Part shown: positions 29,247-38,441 of the stretch, in pieces
Position numbering within the stretch: position 1 is the stretch's first letter
Layout: each line of letters opens with the position of its first letter
From: Lewinellaceae bacterium
GTDB taxonomy: Bacteria; Bacteroidota; Bacteroidia; Chitinophagales; Saprospiraceae
NCBI GenBank assembly: GCA_024642625.1
Contig: JAHEAU010000005.1
Span: 1 to 38,852 of the forward strand
DNA length: 38,852 nt
Direction: 5' to 3'
Notes under the pieces: generated by a model
The model's input: only the letters and a program-made list of their open reading frames with translations
What the model was told of the DNA's origin: nothing
Database searches by the model: none
Position numbers and translations under genes: made by a program

Positions 29247-29897
29247 ATGATCCACTTACTGTCAGATACACCCTCTATTCTCGGACAGTTTATTGCCGAG
29301 ATGCGTGATGTTCATATTCAAGCCGACTCGTTGCGATTCCGCACGAATATGGAACGCATTGGTCAGATCATGGCTTATGAAATCAGTAAAACATTACCTA
29401 CCAAAGATCTTCAGGTAGAAACGCCACTCGGTCAGGCAGCTTCTGTTGTACCATTAAACAATGTAGTTCTTGGTTGTATCCTGAGAGCTGGATTACCCTT
29501 TCAACAAGGGATGCACCGGACATTTGACCGGGCAGGAAATGCTTTTATCAGTGCCTATCGAAAGCACCACAAAGACGGGACATTTGATATCAATGTCGAA
29601 TATGTCTCTTGCCCTGATCTAACAGACAAAATCCTGATTCTGGCCGACCCAATGCTGGCGACTGGATCCTCAATGGTTAAAACAGTGGAAGCACTTGCTG
29701 CATTTGGCCGCCCAAAAGAGATCCATTTTGCAGCCATTATTGCAGCCCGGGAAGGGTTGGATTTTGTCCGTCGGATGCATCCTAAATCACATATTTGGTT
29801 GGCTGCCTTGGATGAAGAATTGACTGCCAAGGCGTTTATTGTTCCAGGTCTTGGAGACGCTGGTGATCTTGCTTACGGCTTGAAGATTCAGGAATAG
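29247..29897 (+). CDS. upp: Uracil phosphoribosyltransferase
   Basis: 216 aa; CILRAGLPFQQGMHRTF, ILADPMLATGSSMVKTVEAL, GDAGDLAYG. Confidence 0.95.
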   Translation: MIHLLSDTPSILGQFIAEMRDVHIQADSLRFRTNMERIGQIMAYEISKTLPTKDLQVETPLGQAASVVPLNNVVLGCILRAGLPFQQGMHRTFDRAGNAFISAYRKHHKDGTFDINVEYVSCPDLTDKILILADPMLATGSSMVKTVEALAAFGRPKEIHFAAIIAAREGLDFVRRMHPKSHIWLAALDEELTAKAFIVPGLGDAGDLAYGLKIQE

Positions 29898-29959
29898 TCA
29901 ACCTACTCAGCTCCTTTTTATATTCGTGGCTGTTCAACTACCTTGGTTGATCTATTTAT

Positions 29960-31489
29960 ATGCCACCCTCTCAATTTATGAACCAACTCACGCCTTCACT
30001 TATCGGGATGATCATTATCGGATACTTTGGTATCCTTTTTTTGATTTCCCGCTTTACAGGAAAAAAGACCGACAATGCTACCTTTTTTCTGGCCGGTCGC
30101 AAAACACATTGGATCTGGATTGCGATCGGTATGATTGGGGCATCTTTATCCGGGGTCACATTTATTTCCATCCCGGGCGTGGTAGGTACAGATGGGATGA
30201 ACAGCAATTTCTCCTATTTTCAGGTCGTTCTGGGTTATCTACTGGGATATTCTGTGATCGCTCTAGTGCTTTTACCACTGTATTATCGCATGAATTTAAC
30301 CACCATTTACGGTTATTTGGAAAGGCGATTCGGAACGACAAGCTACAAGACCGGAGCTGCTTTTTTCTTGTTGAGCCGGATAATCGGCTCATCTTTTCGT
30401 TTGTTTCTGGTGGCCATGGTCCTGGATCAGTTTGTCCTTGGACCAATGGGCATTCCATTTTGGGTGACGGTGGCAATCAGCATTTTTCTCATCTGGACAT
30501 ACACCCAACACAATGGCATGCAAACAATCATTTTCACGGATGTCTTACAGACCGTTTTCATGCTTTCCGCTGTTGGCTTGACGATTTATTACATCGGAAG
30601 AGAATTAGGTGGTGGACCTTTAGAAGCCCTCTCAATGGTCAAGGAAAGTGATTACAGCCACGTGTTTTCTTTTTCAGGAGGCTGGTCAGATCCAAACAAC
30701 TTTTTCAAGCAATTTTTTAGCGGAGCATTGATTACAATCGTCATGACTGGCCTGGACCAGGATATGATGCAGAAGAATCTGGCCTGCAGAACTTTAGGTG
30801 AATCCCAAAAAAACATGTTCACTTTCTGCATCGTCCTCGTGGTGGCGAATCTTATGTTTCTCAGTATGGGCGCCCTACTTTATCTCTATGTAGATCATAT
30901 ACAACTTGTTTTGCCAGCTAAAAGCGACCAATTGTATCCAATGTTGGCATTGCAATATTTACCAACTGCTGTTGGTGTCGCATTTATTATTGGCTTGATT
31001 GCAGCTGCCTATTCCAGTGCTGATTCTGCATTGACAGCATTAACGACTTCTTTTTGCGTTGATTTCCTGGGAATGGAGAAAAGCAGGCGTTCTGAATCCA
31101 GTCAGATTCAAACCCGACGTTGGGTCCACCTGGCTATGTCTGTCGTCCTTTTTCTTGTCATTCTGGGCTTTTCCATGATCCACAATGATGCTGTGATTAC
31201 GAAACTATTTGAAGTGGCCGGATATACATACGGACCAATCCTTGGTTTATTCGCCTTTGGTATACTTACGAATCGGCAGGTTAAAGACAAATGGGTCTTG
31301 CCACTTGCCATAGTGGCTCCAGTAATGACGTGGGTTCTGAATACTTGGTCTGATGTCCTGCTTGCAGGATTTAAACTCGGTTTTCTGGTAATTGCTGTCA
31401 ACGGTTTGTTGATGTTCATCGGCTTATGGATCATCTCACATCCGACTGATGATTTTAACCAGGTCATGATTAAACAAACGATTGATTAG
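29960..31489 (+). CDS. Sodium:solute symporter family protein
   Basis: 509 aa; IGASLSGVTFISIPGVVG, multi-TM, LIAAAYSSADSALTALTTSFCVDFL. Confidence 0.92.
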   Translation: MPPSQFMNQLTPSLIGMIIIGYFGILFLISRFTGKKTDNATFFLAGRKTHWIWIAIGMIGASLSGVTFISIPGVVGTDGMNSNFSYFQVVLGYLLGYSVIALVLLPLYYRMNLTTIYGYLERRFGTTSYKTGAAFFLLSRIIGSSFRLFLVAMVLDQFVLGPMGIPFWVTVAISIFLIWTYTQHNGMQTIIFTDVLQTVFMLSAVGLTIYYIGRELGGGPLEALSMVKESDYSHVFSFSGGWSDPNNFFKQFFSGALITIVMTGLDQDMMQKNLACRTLGESQKNMFTFCIVLVVANLMFLSMGALLYLYVDHIQLVLPAKSDQLYPMLALQYLPTAVGVAFIIGLIAAAYSSADSALTALTTSFCVDFLGMEKSRRSESSQIQTRRWVHLAMSVVLFLVILGFSMIHNDAVITKLFEVAGYTYGPILGLFAFGILTNRQVKDKWVLPLAIVAPVMTWVLNTWSDVLLAGFKLGFLVIAVNGLLMFIGLWIISHPTDDFNQVMIKQTID

Positions 31490-32433
31490 ACAGTTTGCTG
31501 CCGATTATCTATGATCTGATCCACAATATAATTGGGGCGTTTCCGCACAGCGTCCAGCGTTCGCCATAAATATTCGCCCAGGATACCCAACGCAATCATC
31601 TGGAACGAAGAAACAAATAAGATGACCATCATCAAGGCTGACCATCCTTCTACATCGATCAAACCCATCATCCGGGCAATCAAAATATAGAGGGCATACC
31701 CAATCGCCAAAACACCCAAGAACAGCCCACTGAAACTGATCAAACGGATGGGAAAGAAGGAGAAGGCAATAAACGAATCAATAAATAGCTTCACCTTTTT
31801 TGATGTTGTCCATCTTGACTTTCCAATCTCACGTTCTTGCCGAACATAAGGAATGCTGACGTAAGGGTACCCCATCCATGGCAAGAGGAACAATGTATTG
31901 GTGTTCTTCTCATTCATGTTGACGACCTCTTCACAGAGCGTACGATCAAAAAGGACAAAATCGAATCCTCCAGGAGGAATGTTTTTCAATGCAAATTGAC
32001 GGATCAAGCCATGAAATGTCTGTGCCAGAATCCGTTTGACTAACCCCTCTTTTCTCCGCTGTCGATTGGCCATGACCAGTTTCAGGCCTTGTTGCCAATA
32101 GTCGAACATTTGTGGGATCAATTCAGGAGGATCCTGCAAGTCAGCTGATATCACGGTACAACAGTCTCCTTCAGCAAGACGCATCCCAGCCAGTATCGCA
32201 TTGTATGAGCCAACATTTCCAGCTAATTTGATTACTACAATTTTATCGGGATAAGTTTTTTGTAAGCTTTGCAGAGCCATTAACGTCTTATCTGCTGATC
32301 CATCATCCACAAAGAGATATTCCACCCTAGTTCCAGCAGGTAACTTATTCTCAATGGCCTGTAAACGCGCAAAGGTGACAGGGATATTCTCCTCGTTGAA
32401 ATAACAGGGTATAATGATGGATATCAGTGCCAT
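31486..32433 (-). CDS. Glycosyltransferase family 2 (DPM1/ArnC/GtrB-like) with two C-terminal TM helices
   Basis: 315 aa; ISIIIPCYFNEENIPVTFARL, LFVDDGSADKT, SADLQDPPELIPQM, GKSRWTTSKKVKLFIDSFIAFS. Confidence 0.93.
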   Translation of the reverse strand: MALISIIIPCYFNEENIPVTFARLQAIENKLPAGTRVEYLFVDDGSADKTLMALQSLQKTYPDKIVVIKLAGNVGSYNAILAGMRLAEGDCCTVISADLQDPPELIPQMFDYWQQGLKLVMANRQRRKEGLVKRILAQTFHGLIRQFALKNIPPGGFDFVLFDRTLCEEVVNMNEKNTNTLFLLPWMGYPYVSIPYVRQEREIGKSRWTTSKKVKLFIDSFIAFSFFPIRLISFSGLFLGVLAIGYALYILIARMMGLIDVEGWSALMMVILFVSSFQMIALGILGEYLWRTLDAVRKRPNYIVDQIIDNRQQTV

Positions 32434-33900
32434 TTACAAGTTCTTTTTTACAGAAGAGTCAGTCCTTCCAATGGTTTGGATGAGGCCAAATCGCCAGGTT
32501 AATGCAAGAAATGCGACAACCCCGCCCAAACTCAACATTTGAGTAAACCAGGTATTCTGATTCATCCATGGACCATGATATCGAAAATATCGCTGTGCCG
32601 GTTCAATTAGAAACTGACCGTCCAAATTGCCTGCTTCTGTGGCAAAGTGAACCCACCATGGTGCCGCAAGCCAAAGTCCAAGGATGATAATAACCAACAA
32701 AATGGGATTAAATCGCCAATAGTTGTCAATTACCACCAGAAACAGAAAAACAATCCAGGGCAGCACCTGCATCAATTGTCGTGTCTCTGACCCCAATGCC
32801 ATTCCTAATGTGACGACAGTTAAAAGCCATGGGCCTGGCCCAAACTGTTGAATGATTCGGTGAACAAAAGGGCTGGCAAACAGGCCAATAAGGACAATTC
32901 CAGGGATATAGGTAAAATGTGCAATCAGAAATCCTCCAGGATAAGTGACAGATTGCTGCACGAGTAAATGGAGATAAGAAAGTGCTGTTTGCGGCACTTC
33001 CTCATCACCCGCATACTGGTAAATGATCCATTGGACCAAAAGAATAACTATTGCAAATGGGAAAAGCCAGAGCCATTGGATTGTTTTAAATTGCCTGAGC
33101 ATAGAAGGTAAAGTCCGAACCTGTTGACCAACCCACCATAAATACCCCAGGACAATCAAAAGGGAGAAAGGCAACAGATTCAATCTGACCGACTGCGAAA
33201 AACTGGGAGGTTCGAAAAATACACCAGGGGTTGATTGCCATACCCAAAACCAAATAATCATGAAAAGAATCGGTGAAATCAGTGCCCACCAAATGTTCAA
33301 TACCGGTTCTTCTTGCTTTGCCATTTTAAGTGACCCGGGCAAAAGCAGTAGCCCATAGACCCACATAGTTGGACCGACAAAAGCACCAAGCAGTAAAGAG
33401 AAAAGCAGGGCGAAGCGCCATCCTTTAACCCAAAAGAATACTGCCCATAAGCCAATAGCGAAGGCTGGTATATCTGCCAAAATCGGATAAAAGAGGCTCA
33501 TTTTCATGAAGGGCATACTGAAGAATATCGCTGCAAACCCAAGCCAAATAGTGTCATTAAACCAATGTGCCGACCAGGCTAGCATGAAAAATGCAATGAT
33601 GGCCAATCCGGCAAAAAACATATTGACTAGCCGGTATGCCTGTATCACCTGTTCTTGAGTGCGCTCTAATCCGGCGCCTTTCATCACCCAATACAATGCT
33701 GCAGGAATCAACATCCGCTGCATTCGATAGGTATTGATTGCACCCTGTTCAATAGCTTCTGGAAGGAATTGAGTATACATACCATACATGTTTCCATCCC
33801 AGCCAAATCCATTATGAACGGGTATCGTATCTGTATCCCAGTTCCAAATTAATGGCACTGAAAAGAGCAGAAAAAGGCCGGTCAACCATAGCCATTTCAT
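32434..33900 (-). CDS. Multi-pass membrane protein, possibly glycan-related
   Basis: 488 aa, about 10 or more hydrophobic segments; directly abuts the GT2 gene. Confidence 0.7.
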   Translation of the reverse strand: MKWLWLTGLFLLFSVPLIWNWDTDTIPVHNGFGWDGNMYGMYTQFLPEAIEQGAINTYRMQRMLIPAALYWVMKGAGLERTQEQVIQAYRLVNMFFAGLAIIAFFMLAWSAHWFNDTIWLGFAAIFFSMPFMKMSLFYPILADIPAFAIGLWAVFFWVKGWRFALLFSLLLGAFVGPTMWVYGLLLLPGSLKMAKQEEPVLNIWWALISPILFMIIWFWVWQSTPGVFFEPPSFSQSVRLNLLPFSLLIVLGYLWWVGQQVRTLPSMLRQFKTIQWLWLFPFAIVILLVQWIIYQYAGDEEVPQTALSYLHLLVQQSVTYPGGFLIAHFTYIPGIVLIGLFASPFVHRIIQQFGPGPWLLTVVTLGMALGSETRQLMQVLPWIVFLFLVVIDNYWRFNPILLVIIILGLWLAAPWWVHFATEAGNLDGQFLIEPAQRYFRYHGPWMNQNTWFTQMLSLGGVVAFLALTWRFGLIQTIGRTDSSVKKNL

Positions 33901-35000
33901 GTGAAAAAAGAGTGAATTGTTTCAATAATGAAATCCTGTTCGTCATCCGACAATCCTGGAAAAAGGGGCAACGACAATAGCGTCTGGGCATGCTTTTCGG
34001 CAATGGGGAATTGCCCCTTCTTCCATCCTTTTTTGTCATACGCATTTTGGAGATGAGGGGGAACTGGATAATGGATCAAACTGCCTATCCCGCTTTTCGA
34101 TAATTTACTTTGCAATTCATCTCGCCGATTTGTTCGAATCGGATAGAGATGATACACTGAGGTACAACCTTCTGCCAATTGAAAAACCTGAATGTCACCA
34201 ACTCCAGACAAGCACTTATTATATCGTGATGCCAGTCGTTTCCGATCCTCATTCCAACTGTCCAACCTGGCTAGCTTAACGAGCAACAGAGCAGCCTGAA
34301 GCTCATCCAACCGACTATTGTAGCCTTGGACTTCATTGTAATATTTCACTTCAGATCCATAGTTCCTCCATTTTCGCACGTCAGCTTCCAATATCGGATC
34401 ATGGGTTGTGATTGCGCCTCCGTCGCCCAAGGCTCCAATATTTTTCCCTGGATAAAAGCTTGTCGCATTGAGATGACCCCAGCTCCCTGTTCGCCGACCC
34501 TGGCATGTCGCTCCCTGTGACTGAGCATTATCTTCGATGACATAAATTCCATGGCGTTCAGCCAAAGCCATAATGTCAATCATTTGGCAGGATTGACCAT
34601 AAAGATGAACCGGGATAATCGCTTTTGTTGCTGGAGTAATCGCAGCTCGTATGGCTTCTGGATTGATGTTTCCTGTATGATTATATGGTTCAACCAATAC
34701 TGGAGTTGCGCCAGTATAGGACACAGCCAGGACCGTAGCAATGTACGTATTCGAAGGAACAATCACGTCGTCACCTGGCCCCACTCCCAAGGTTCGAAGT
34801 GCAAGGTGTAAGGCTTCAAGACCATTACCTACACCCACTGCATGCTTCACTCCACAATAGCTGGCAAAGGCCTCCTCAAAAGCATGAACTTCAGGTCCAA
34901 GAATAAAGTAACCACTATCAATCACCCGGGTGGCGGCCTGCAACAAATCCTCCCGGATCGGTCCATGCATCTGATCGAAACGGAAAAATGGAATATTCAC
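33897..35000 (-). CDS. DegT/DnrJ/EryC1/StrS sugar aminotransferase (FdtB/QdtB-like)
   Basis: 367 aa; FILGPEVHAFEEAFASYCGVKHAVGVGNGLEALHLALRTLGVGPGDDVIVPSNTYIATVLAV, IEDNAQSQGA, SFYPGKNIGALGDGGAITT. Confidence 0.94.
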   Translation of the reverse strand: MNIPFFRFDQMHGPIREDLLQAATRVIDSGYFILGPEVHAFEEAFASYCGVKHAVGVGNGLEALHLALRTLGVGPGDDVIVPSNTYIATVLAVSYTGATPVLVEPYNHTGNINPEAIRAAITPATKAIIPVHLYGQSCQMIDIMALAERHGIYVIEDNAQSQGATCQGRRTGSWGHLNATSFYPGKNIGALGDGGAITTHDPILEADVRKWRNYGSEVKYYNEVQGYNSRLDELQAALLLVKLARLDSWNEDRKRLASRYNKCLSGVGDIQVFQLAEGCTSVYHLYPIRTNRRDELQSKLSKSGIGSLIHYPVPPHLQNAYDKKGWKKGQFPIAEKHAQTLLSLPLFPGLSDDEQDFIIETIHSFFT

Positions 35001-35548
35001 ATGTCTGAGTTTTCAGGAGGAGGAAATTGATTATGGATTTGTCCATCAATCGAACGCCAATTGCCATCTTCAAAACGGAGCGGATGGCCTGATACATCAA
35101 CCCATCCAACCAATCGGGCAGGATTTCCTTTGACAAAACCATGAGGAGGTACATTCCTGGTCACTGTACTTCCGGCTGCCACTAATGCATGATGTCCAAT
35201 CTTTACTCCGTTCAGGATAATAGCAGCTGCTCCAATGGAGCAATCTGACTCTAGTGTGGTCAATTCATGACATTCAAGATGTTGTTTGGATCGAGGATAG
35301 GGATCGTTAATGAAAGTCGCATTGGGTCCAATAAACACGCGGTCACCGATACGCAATCCATTCCACAAAAACACACCACTTTTAATCGTCACGCGGTCTC
35401 CGACTATGACATTGCTTTCAATAAATGTGTGGCAGTTAATATTGCAATAATCGCCGATTTGCGCCCCTTCCAAGATAACGGCAAACTGCCAAACGGTCGT
35501 GTGTGACCCAATTTGATCGGTATCAACCTGTGCAGAGGGATGGATCAT
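34997..35548 (-). CDS. Left-handed beta-helix (hexapeptide) sugar N-acyltransferase (FdtC/QdtC/WbpD-like)
   Basis: 183 aa; MIHPSAQVDTDQIGSHTTVWQFAVILEGAQIGDYCNINCHTFIESNVIVGDRVTIKSGVFLWNGLRIGDRVFIGPNATFINDPYPRS. Confidence 0.9.
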   Translation of the reverse strand: MIHPSAQVDTDQIGSHTTVWQFAVILEGAQIGDYCNINCHTFIESNVIVGDRVTIKSGVFLWNGLRIGDRVFIGPNATFINDPYPRSKQHLECHELTTLESDCSIGAAAIILNGVKIGHHALVAAGSTVTRNVPPHGFVKGNPARLVGWVDVSGHPLRFEDGNWRSIDGQIHNQFPPPENSDM

Positions 35549-35994
35549 GATCCAAGTTGTTTGAAGCTCTCATAATCCCGGATGTAATCACTTTCCTCAT
35601 AATTTGTTGAGGCAAATACCATTTGAACAGCATTGTGGGAATATTGCATTGTATGCCACGCATTGGGTGGTATATAAACTCCGTGTTGCGGATGCTCCAA
35701 TACAAATTGGTCCTTTTCGCCCTGAGGTGTTTCGGTGTTCACAATAATCCGTCCTGCCACAGCAATGAGCACCTGTTGAGTCTGAAAATGGGCGTGCCGC
35801 CCTCGGACGATCTGTTCTGGCGTGTAGTAAGTCCAGAACACCCGTTTAACTTCAAACGGAATCACCTGATCAAATTCAGCTATTGAAATATACCCTTCGA
35901 TCGGTTTGCCGACTTTCTGAAACGTAATCAAGTGAGGCTTAGGGTACATAACCGATACTACGATATTTTCCAAAGAAGGGTTTCCATAACCCAT
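35545..35994 (-). CDS. WxcM-like cupin, dTDP-sugar 3,4-ketoisomerase (FdtA/QdtA-like)
   Basis: IPFEVKRVFWTYYTPEQIVRGRHAHFQTQQVLIAVAGRIIV...GVYIPPNAWHTMQYS; start set at MGYGNPSLEN (35994), avoiding overlap with the upstream gene. Confidence 0.85.
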   Translation of the reverse strand: MGYGNPSLENIVVSVMYPKPHLITFQKVGKPIEGYISIAEFDQVIPFEVKRVFWTYYTPEQIVRGRHAHFQTQQVLIAVAGRIIVNTETPQGEKDQFVLEHPQHGVYIPPNAWHTMQYSHNAVQMVFASTNYEESDYIRDYESFKQLGS

Positions 35995-36013
35995 GGTTAT
36001 CCTACAAACACCT

Positions 36014-37753
36014 TCAATTCGATTGAGGAGGAGTAGGCGGCGCTTGCCGCTCCAAAAGGACCATATACTGTTCTCCTTTAGATTGATAATTTCGAGCTTC
36101 TTCTCCTTCAATTTTTTGGTAGGACCACTTATCTACCTGATCATACCAGGCAATAGGAATGTATTCTCTTCGGATCAATGCCCATCCCCAATTAATGATA
36201 CCCTGATCCGCTCCTTCCGCTGGCAACCAGCTAAGTGGATGTTGAACCCATACAACATATTTGGGCGGATTCGCCGCCACGGCATCTTTGACCTCCTGCT
36301 GCCACACTTTCTCCTTCGGATGATTCTTCAATAAAAATCCCATAAAATGATGCCGAGTCGGACATTCTGCCTGGGTATATGCATATAGTTGAGGCTCTGA
36401 ACCCAAGACCAACAAACCATCCCCTTGATGATACTGACGTTTCAAATAATCAGCTAGATCCTTGGATTCCGGAAAGGGATTCGTCCCATAGGTTTGTCGT
36501 AAAATCTTGGTAAAATTTGGCCTGAAATAATAGGCGTCATGCTTTGCCATGGTTGGCAAAAGCAGGGCCAATGCAAAAAGTGGTGTGAACCATTTTTGGA
36601 ATGTCGGCATCCATCGTTTAGCCGCTTGAGAAAGTGCATATACGGTAGCTCCAGCACCTACTGCCAATGCTGGAATGAAATGCAAAAAATAATGTCCATA
36701 GAATCGTTTACCTGGCATCACAGAAAGTGCAGCCACCAAAAGTATTCCTGTAACTGCCCATTTTTTATACCAACTGATACTGGTCAACCAGACCAGGAAG
36801 GCTCCTGTCAGTCCAAGAATCCAATACACTTCCTGGCCCTCATACATCCGCTTTAAACTATTTTCCAACAAGCTCTTTCCGAGCGTCCAGTCAATCTTGG
36901 ATGTATAGGCTTGAGGATATTCTACAATCCAGAACCAGAATTCTTGTAAGGTCCCCTGGATCATCATCAATATCCCAAACCCAAAAAGTGGAATCACTGC
37001 TCCAATGGCCAACCACAACCCGTCACGAGCCGAATTCTTTATCCATTGTGTTTTATTTTCAGCAAGATGAAATGCAGGAACCAAAGTCATCGCTAGCAAG
37101 GCAAAGAACAATCCATTTTGTTTGATTAGTATGCCCCAGCACAATAGAAAACCGGCGAGCAAGATCATGTACGGTGTTGCTTTCTGAAGTCCTTTTGTCA
37201 ATGCCCATAATCCAGCTATTGCGAAGACCGCTACCAAATGCTCTGCCTGTATAGAAAACCCTGAGGCATACGGCATCATTGCCAAAACCATATAGCTCAA
37301 GGTGGCTATCAAGCCGGCACCTTCATCCAGCCACCTGCTGACCAGGAAAAAGAGTAGCATCCCTCCAAGAGCAAGAAAAACAGCCATCCAGACATGCATC
37401 ATTGCAATATCTCCACCAGAGACTGCACTAAGTACTGCATAGCTGTAATAGAGGGCCGGTGGTTTCATTTCATAAAAATCCTGATACGGTATATCTCCTT
37501 TTAGGAGCAGTTGCCCCATATACGCATAGGATCCTTCATCCCGTTCGATGGGAATCTCCCGAAATCCAATTCGAATAAAAAGGAACAGAATAACAATGAA
37601 TAATGCCAGATAGTGTGGCAACTTCCCAACCCAGGAAGAAGAAGGTATGGCAACCTTTTTTTGTACCTGTTTTGCAGACATATAAAACGGTTCTGTTGGG
37701 TTGAAGATAAAAATGTTCTGAGGCAGTATCCCTTTGCTACTGTTCCTCTTCAT
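36014..37753 (-). CDS. ArnT/PMT-type (GT39/GT83-like) membrane glycosyltransferase
   Basis: 579 aa; FREIPIERDEGSYAYMGQLLLKGDIPYQDFYEMKPPALYYSYAVL, multi-TM. Start may be MSAKQ (37681). Confidence 0.85.
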   Translation of the reverse strand: MKRNSSKGILPQNIFIFNPTEPFYMSAKQVQKKVAIPSSSWVGKLPHYLALFIVILFLFIRIGFREIPIERDEGSYAYMGQLLLKGDIPYQDFYEMKPPALYYSYAVLSAVSGGDIAMMHVWMAVFLALGGMLLFFLVSRWLDEGAGLIATLSYMVLAMMPYASGFSIQAEHLVAVFAIAGLWALTKGLQKATPYMILLAGFLLCWGILIKQNGLFFALLAMTLVPAFHLAENKTQWIKNSARDGLWLAIGAVIPLFGFGILMMIQGTLQEFWFWIVEYPQAYTSKIDWTLGKSLLENSLKRMYEGQEVYWILGLTGAFLVWLTSISWYKKWAVTGILLVAALSVMPGKRFYGHYFLHFIPALAVGAGATVYALSQAAKRWMPTFQKWFTPLFALALLLPTMAKHDAYYFRPNFTKILRQTYGTNPFPESKDLADYLKRQYHQGDGLLVLGSEPQLYAYTQAECPTRHHFMGFLLKNHPKEKVWQQEVKDAVAANPPKYVVWVQHPLSWLPAEGADQGIINWGWALIRREYIPIAWYDQVDKWSYQKIEGEEARNYQSKGEQYMVLLERQAPPTPPQSN

Positions 37754-38438
37754 CTAATCGTTCTTGCTGTGCTCGTTCAGTACGGGTCATGCGGAAGGTA
37801 TCCGGTCTCAAGAATAGTGTTTTTTCATCCTGTTCATAGGGCTCTTCAATCTCCTCGGGTTCCAGATCTCGTTTAAACCACCATGCCACCAGGATACCTA
37901 CAACGCCACCGATTAAATGGCTTTCCCAGGAAATACCCTCTTGATTTGGAAGAATACCTGCAAACATTGGTGTGTAGACCACAATGACGATCAAGGAAAG
38001 AACGATTGATTTCAAGCTCCGACGAAACACGCCTGACCAAAAGACAAATGAAACCAATCCATAAACAACTCCGCTTGCGCCAATGTGAAAAACAGAGCGT
38101 GCAAACAACCAGACAGCAATTCCTGTAAATAAATAGATCATTAAAAAGGACTGCCAAGCGACACGTTTGAAGAATGCCCAAATAACTGTCACCATGGCTA
38201 ACAACGGAACTGAATTGGAGATCAGATGCTTCCAGTCACTATGAGCCAAAGGTGCTGTTAAAATGCCTTTCAAACCAAAGATTCGGCGAGGATACAACCC
38301 CCAGTCGACAGGTGAATATGGGAGAATATGAAAAATGCGAAGCAGATGCAATGCCCACAAGATTGCAACAAGCGCCACAGCCATTTTAATTGGTTGACGG
38401 AAGGGACCCAACCAACTGGCCTCATGAGCATCATTCAT
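37737..38438 (-). CDS. Rhomboid family intramembrane serine protease
   Basis: 233 aa; HIGASGVVYGLVSFVFWSG (GxSG catalytic Ser), SWESHLIGGVVGILVAWWF (catalytic His). Confidence 0.9.
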   Translation of the reverse strand: MNDAHEASWLGPFRQPIKMAVALVAILWALHLLRIFHILPYSPVDWGLYPRRIFGLKGILTAPLAHSDWKHLISNSVPLLAMVTVIWAFFKRVAWQSFLMIYLFTGIAVWLFARSVFHIGASGVVYGLVSFVFWSGVFRRSLKSIVLSLIVIVVYTPMFAGILPNQEGISWESHLIGGVVGILVAWWFKRDLEPEEIEEPYEQDEKTLFLRPDTFRMTRTERAQQERLDEEEQ

Positions 38439-38441
38439 CGC

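Noticed and set aside
29926-30651. 241-aa plus-strand ORF overlapping the SSS symporter
   Set aside because: Out-of-frame with the well-supported symporter gene; Trp/Arg/His-rich frame-shadow sequence.
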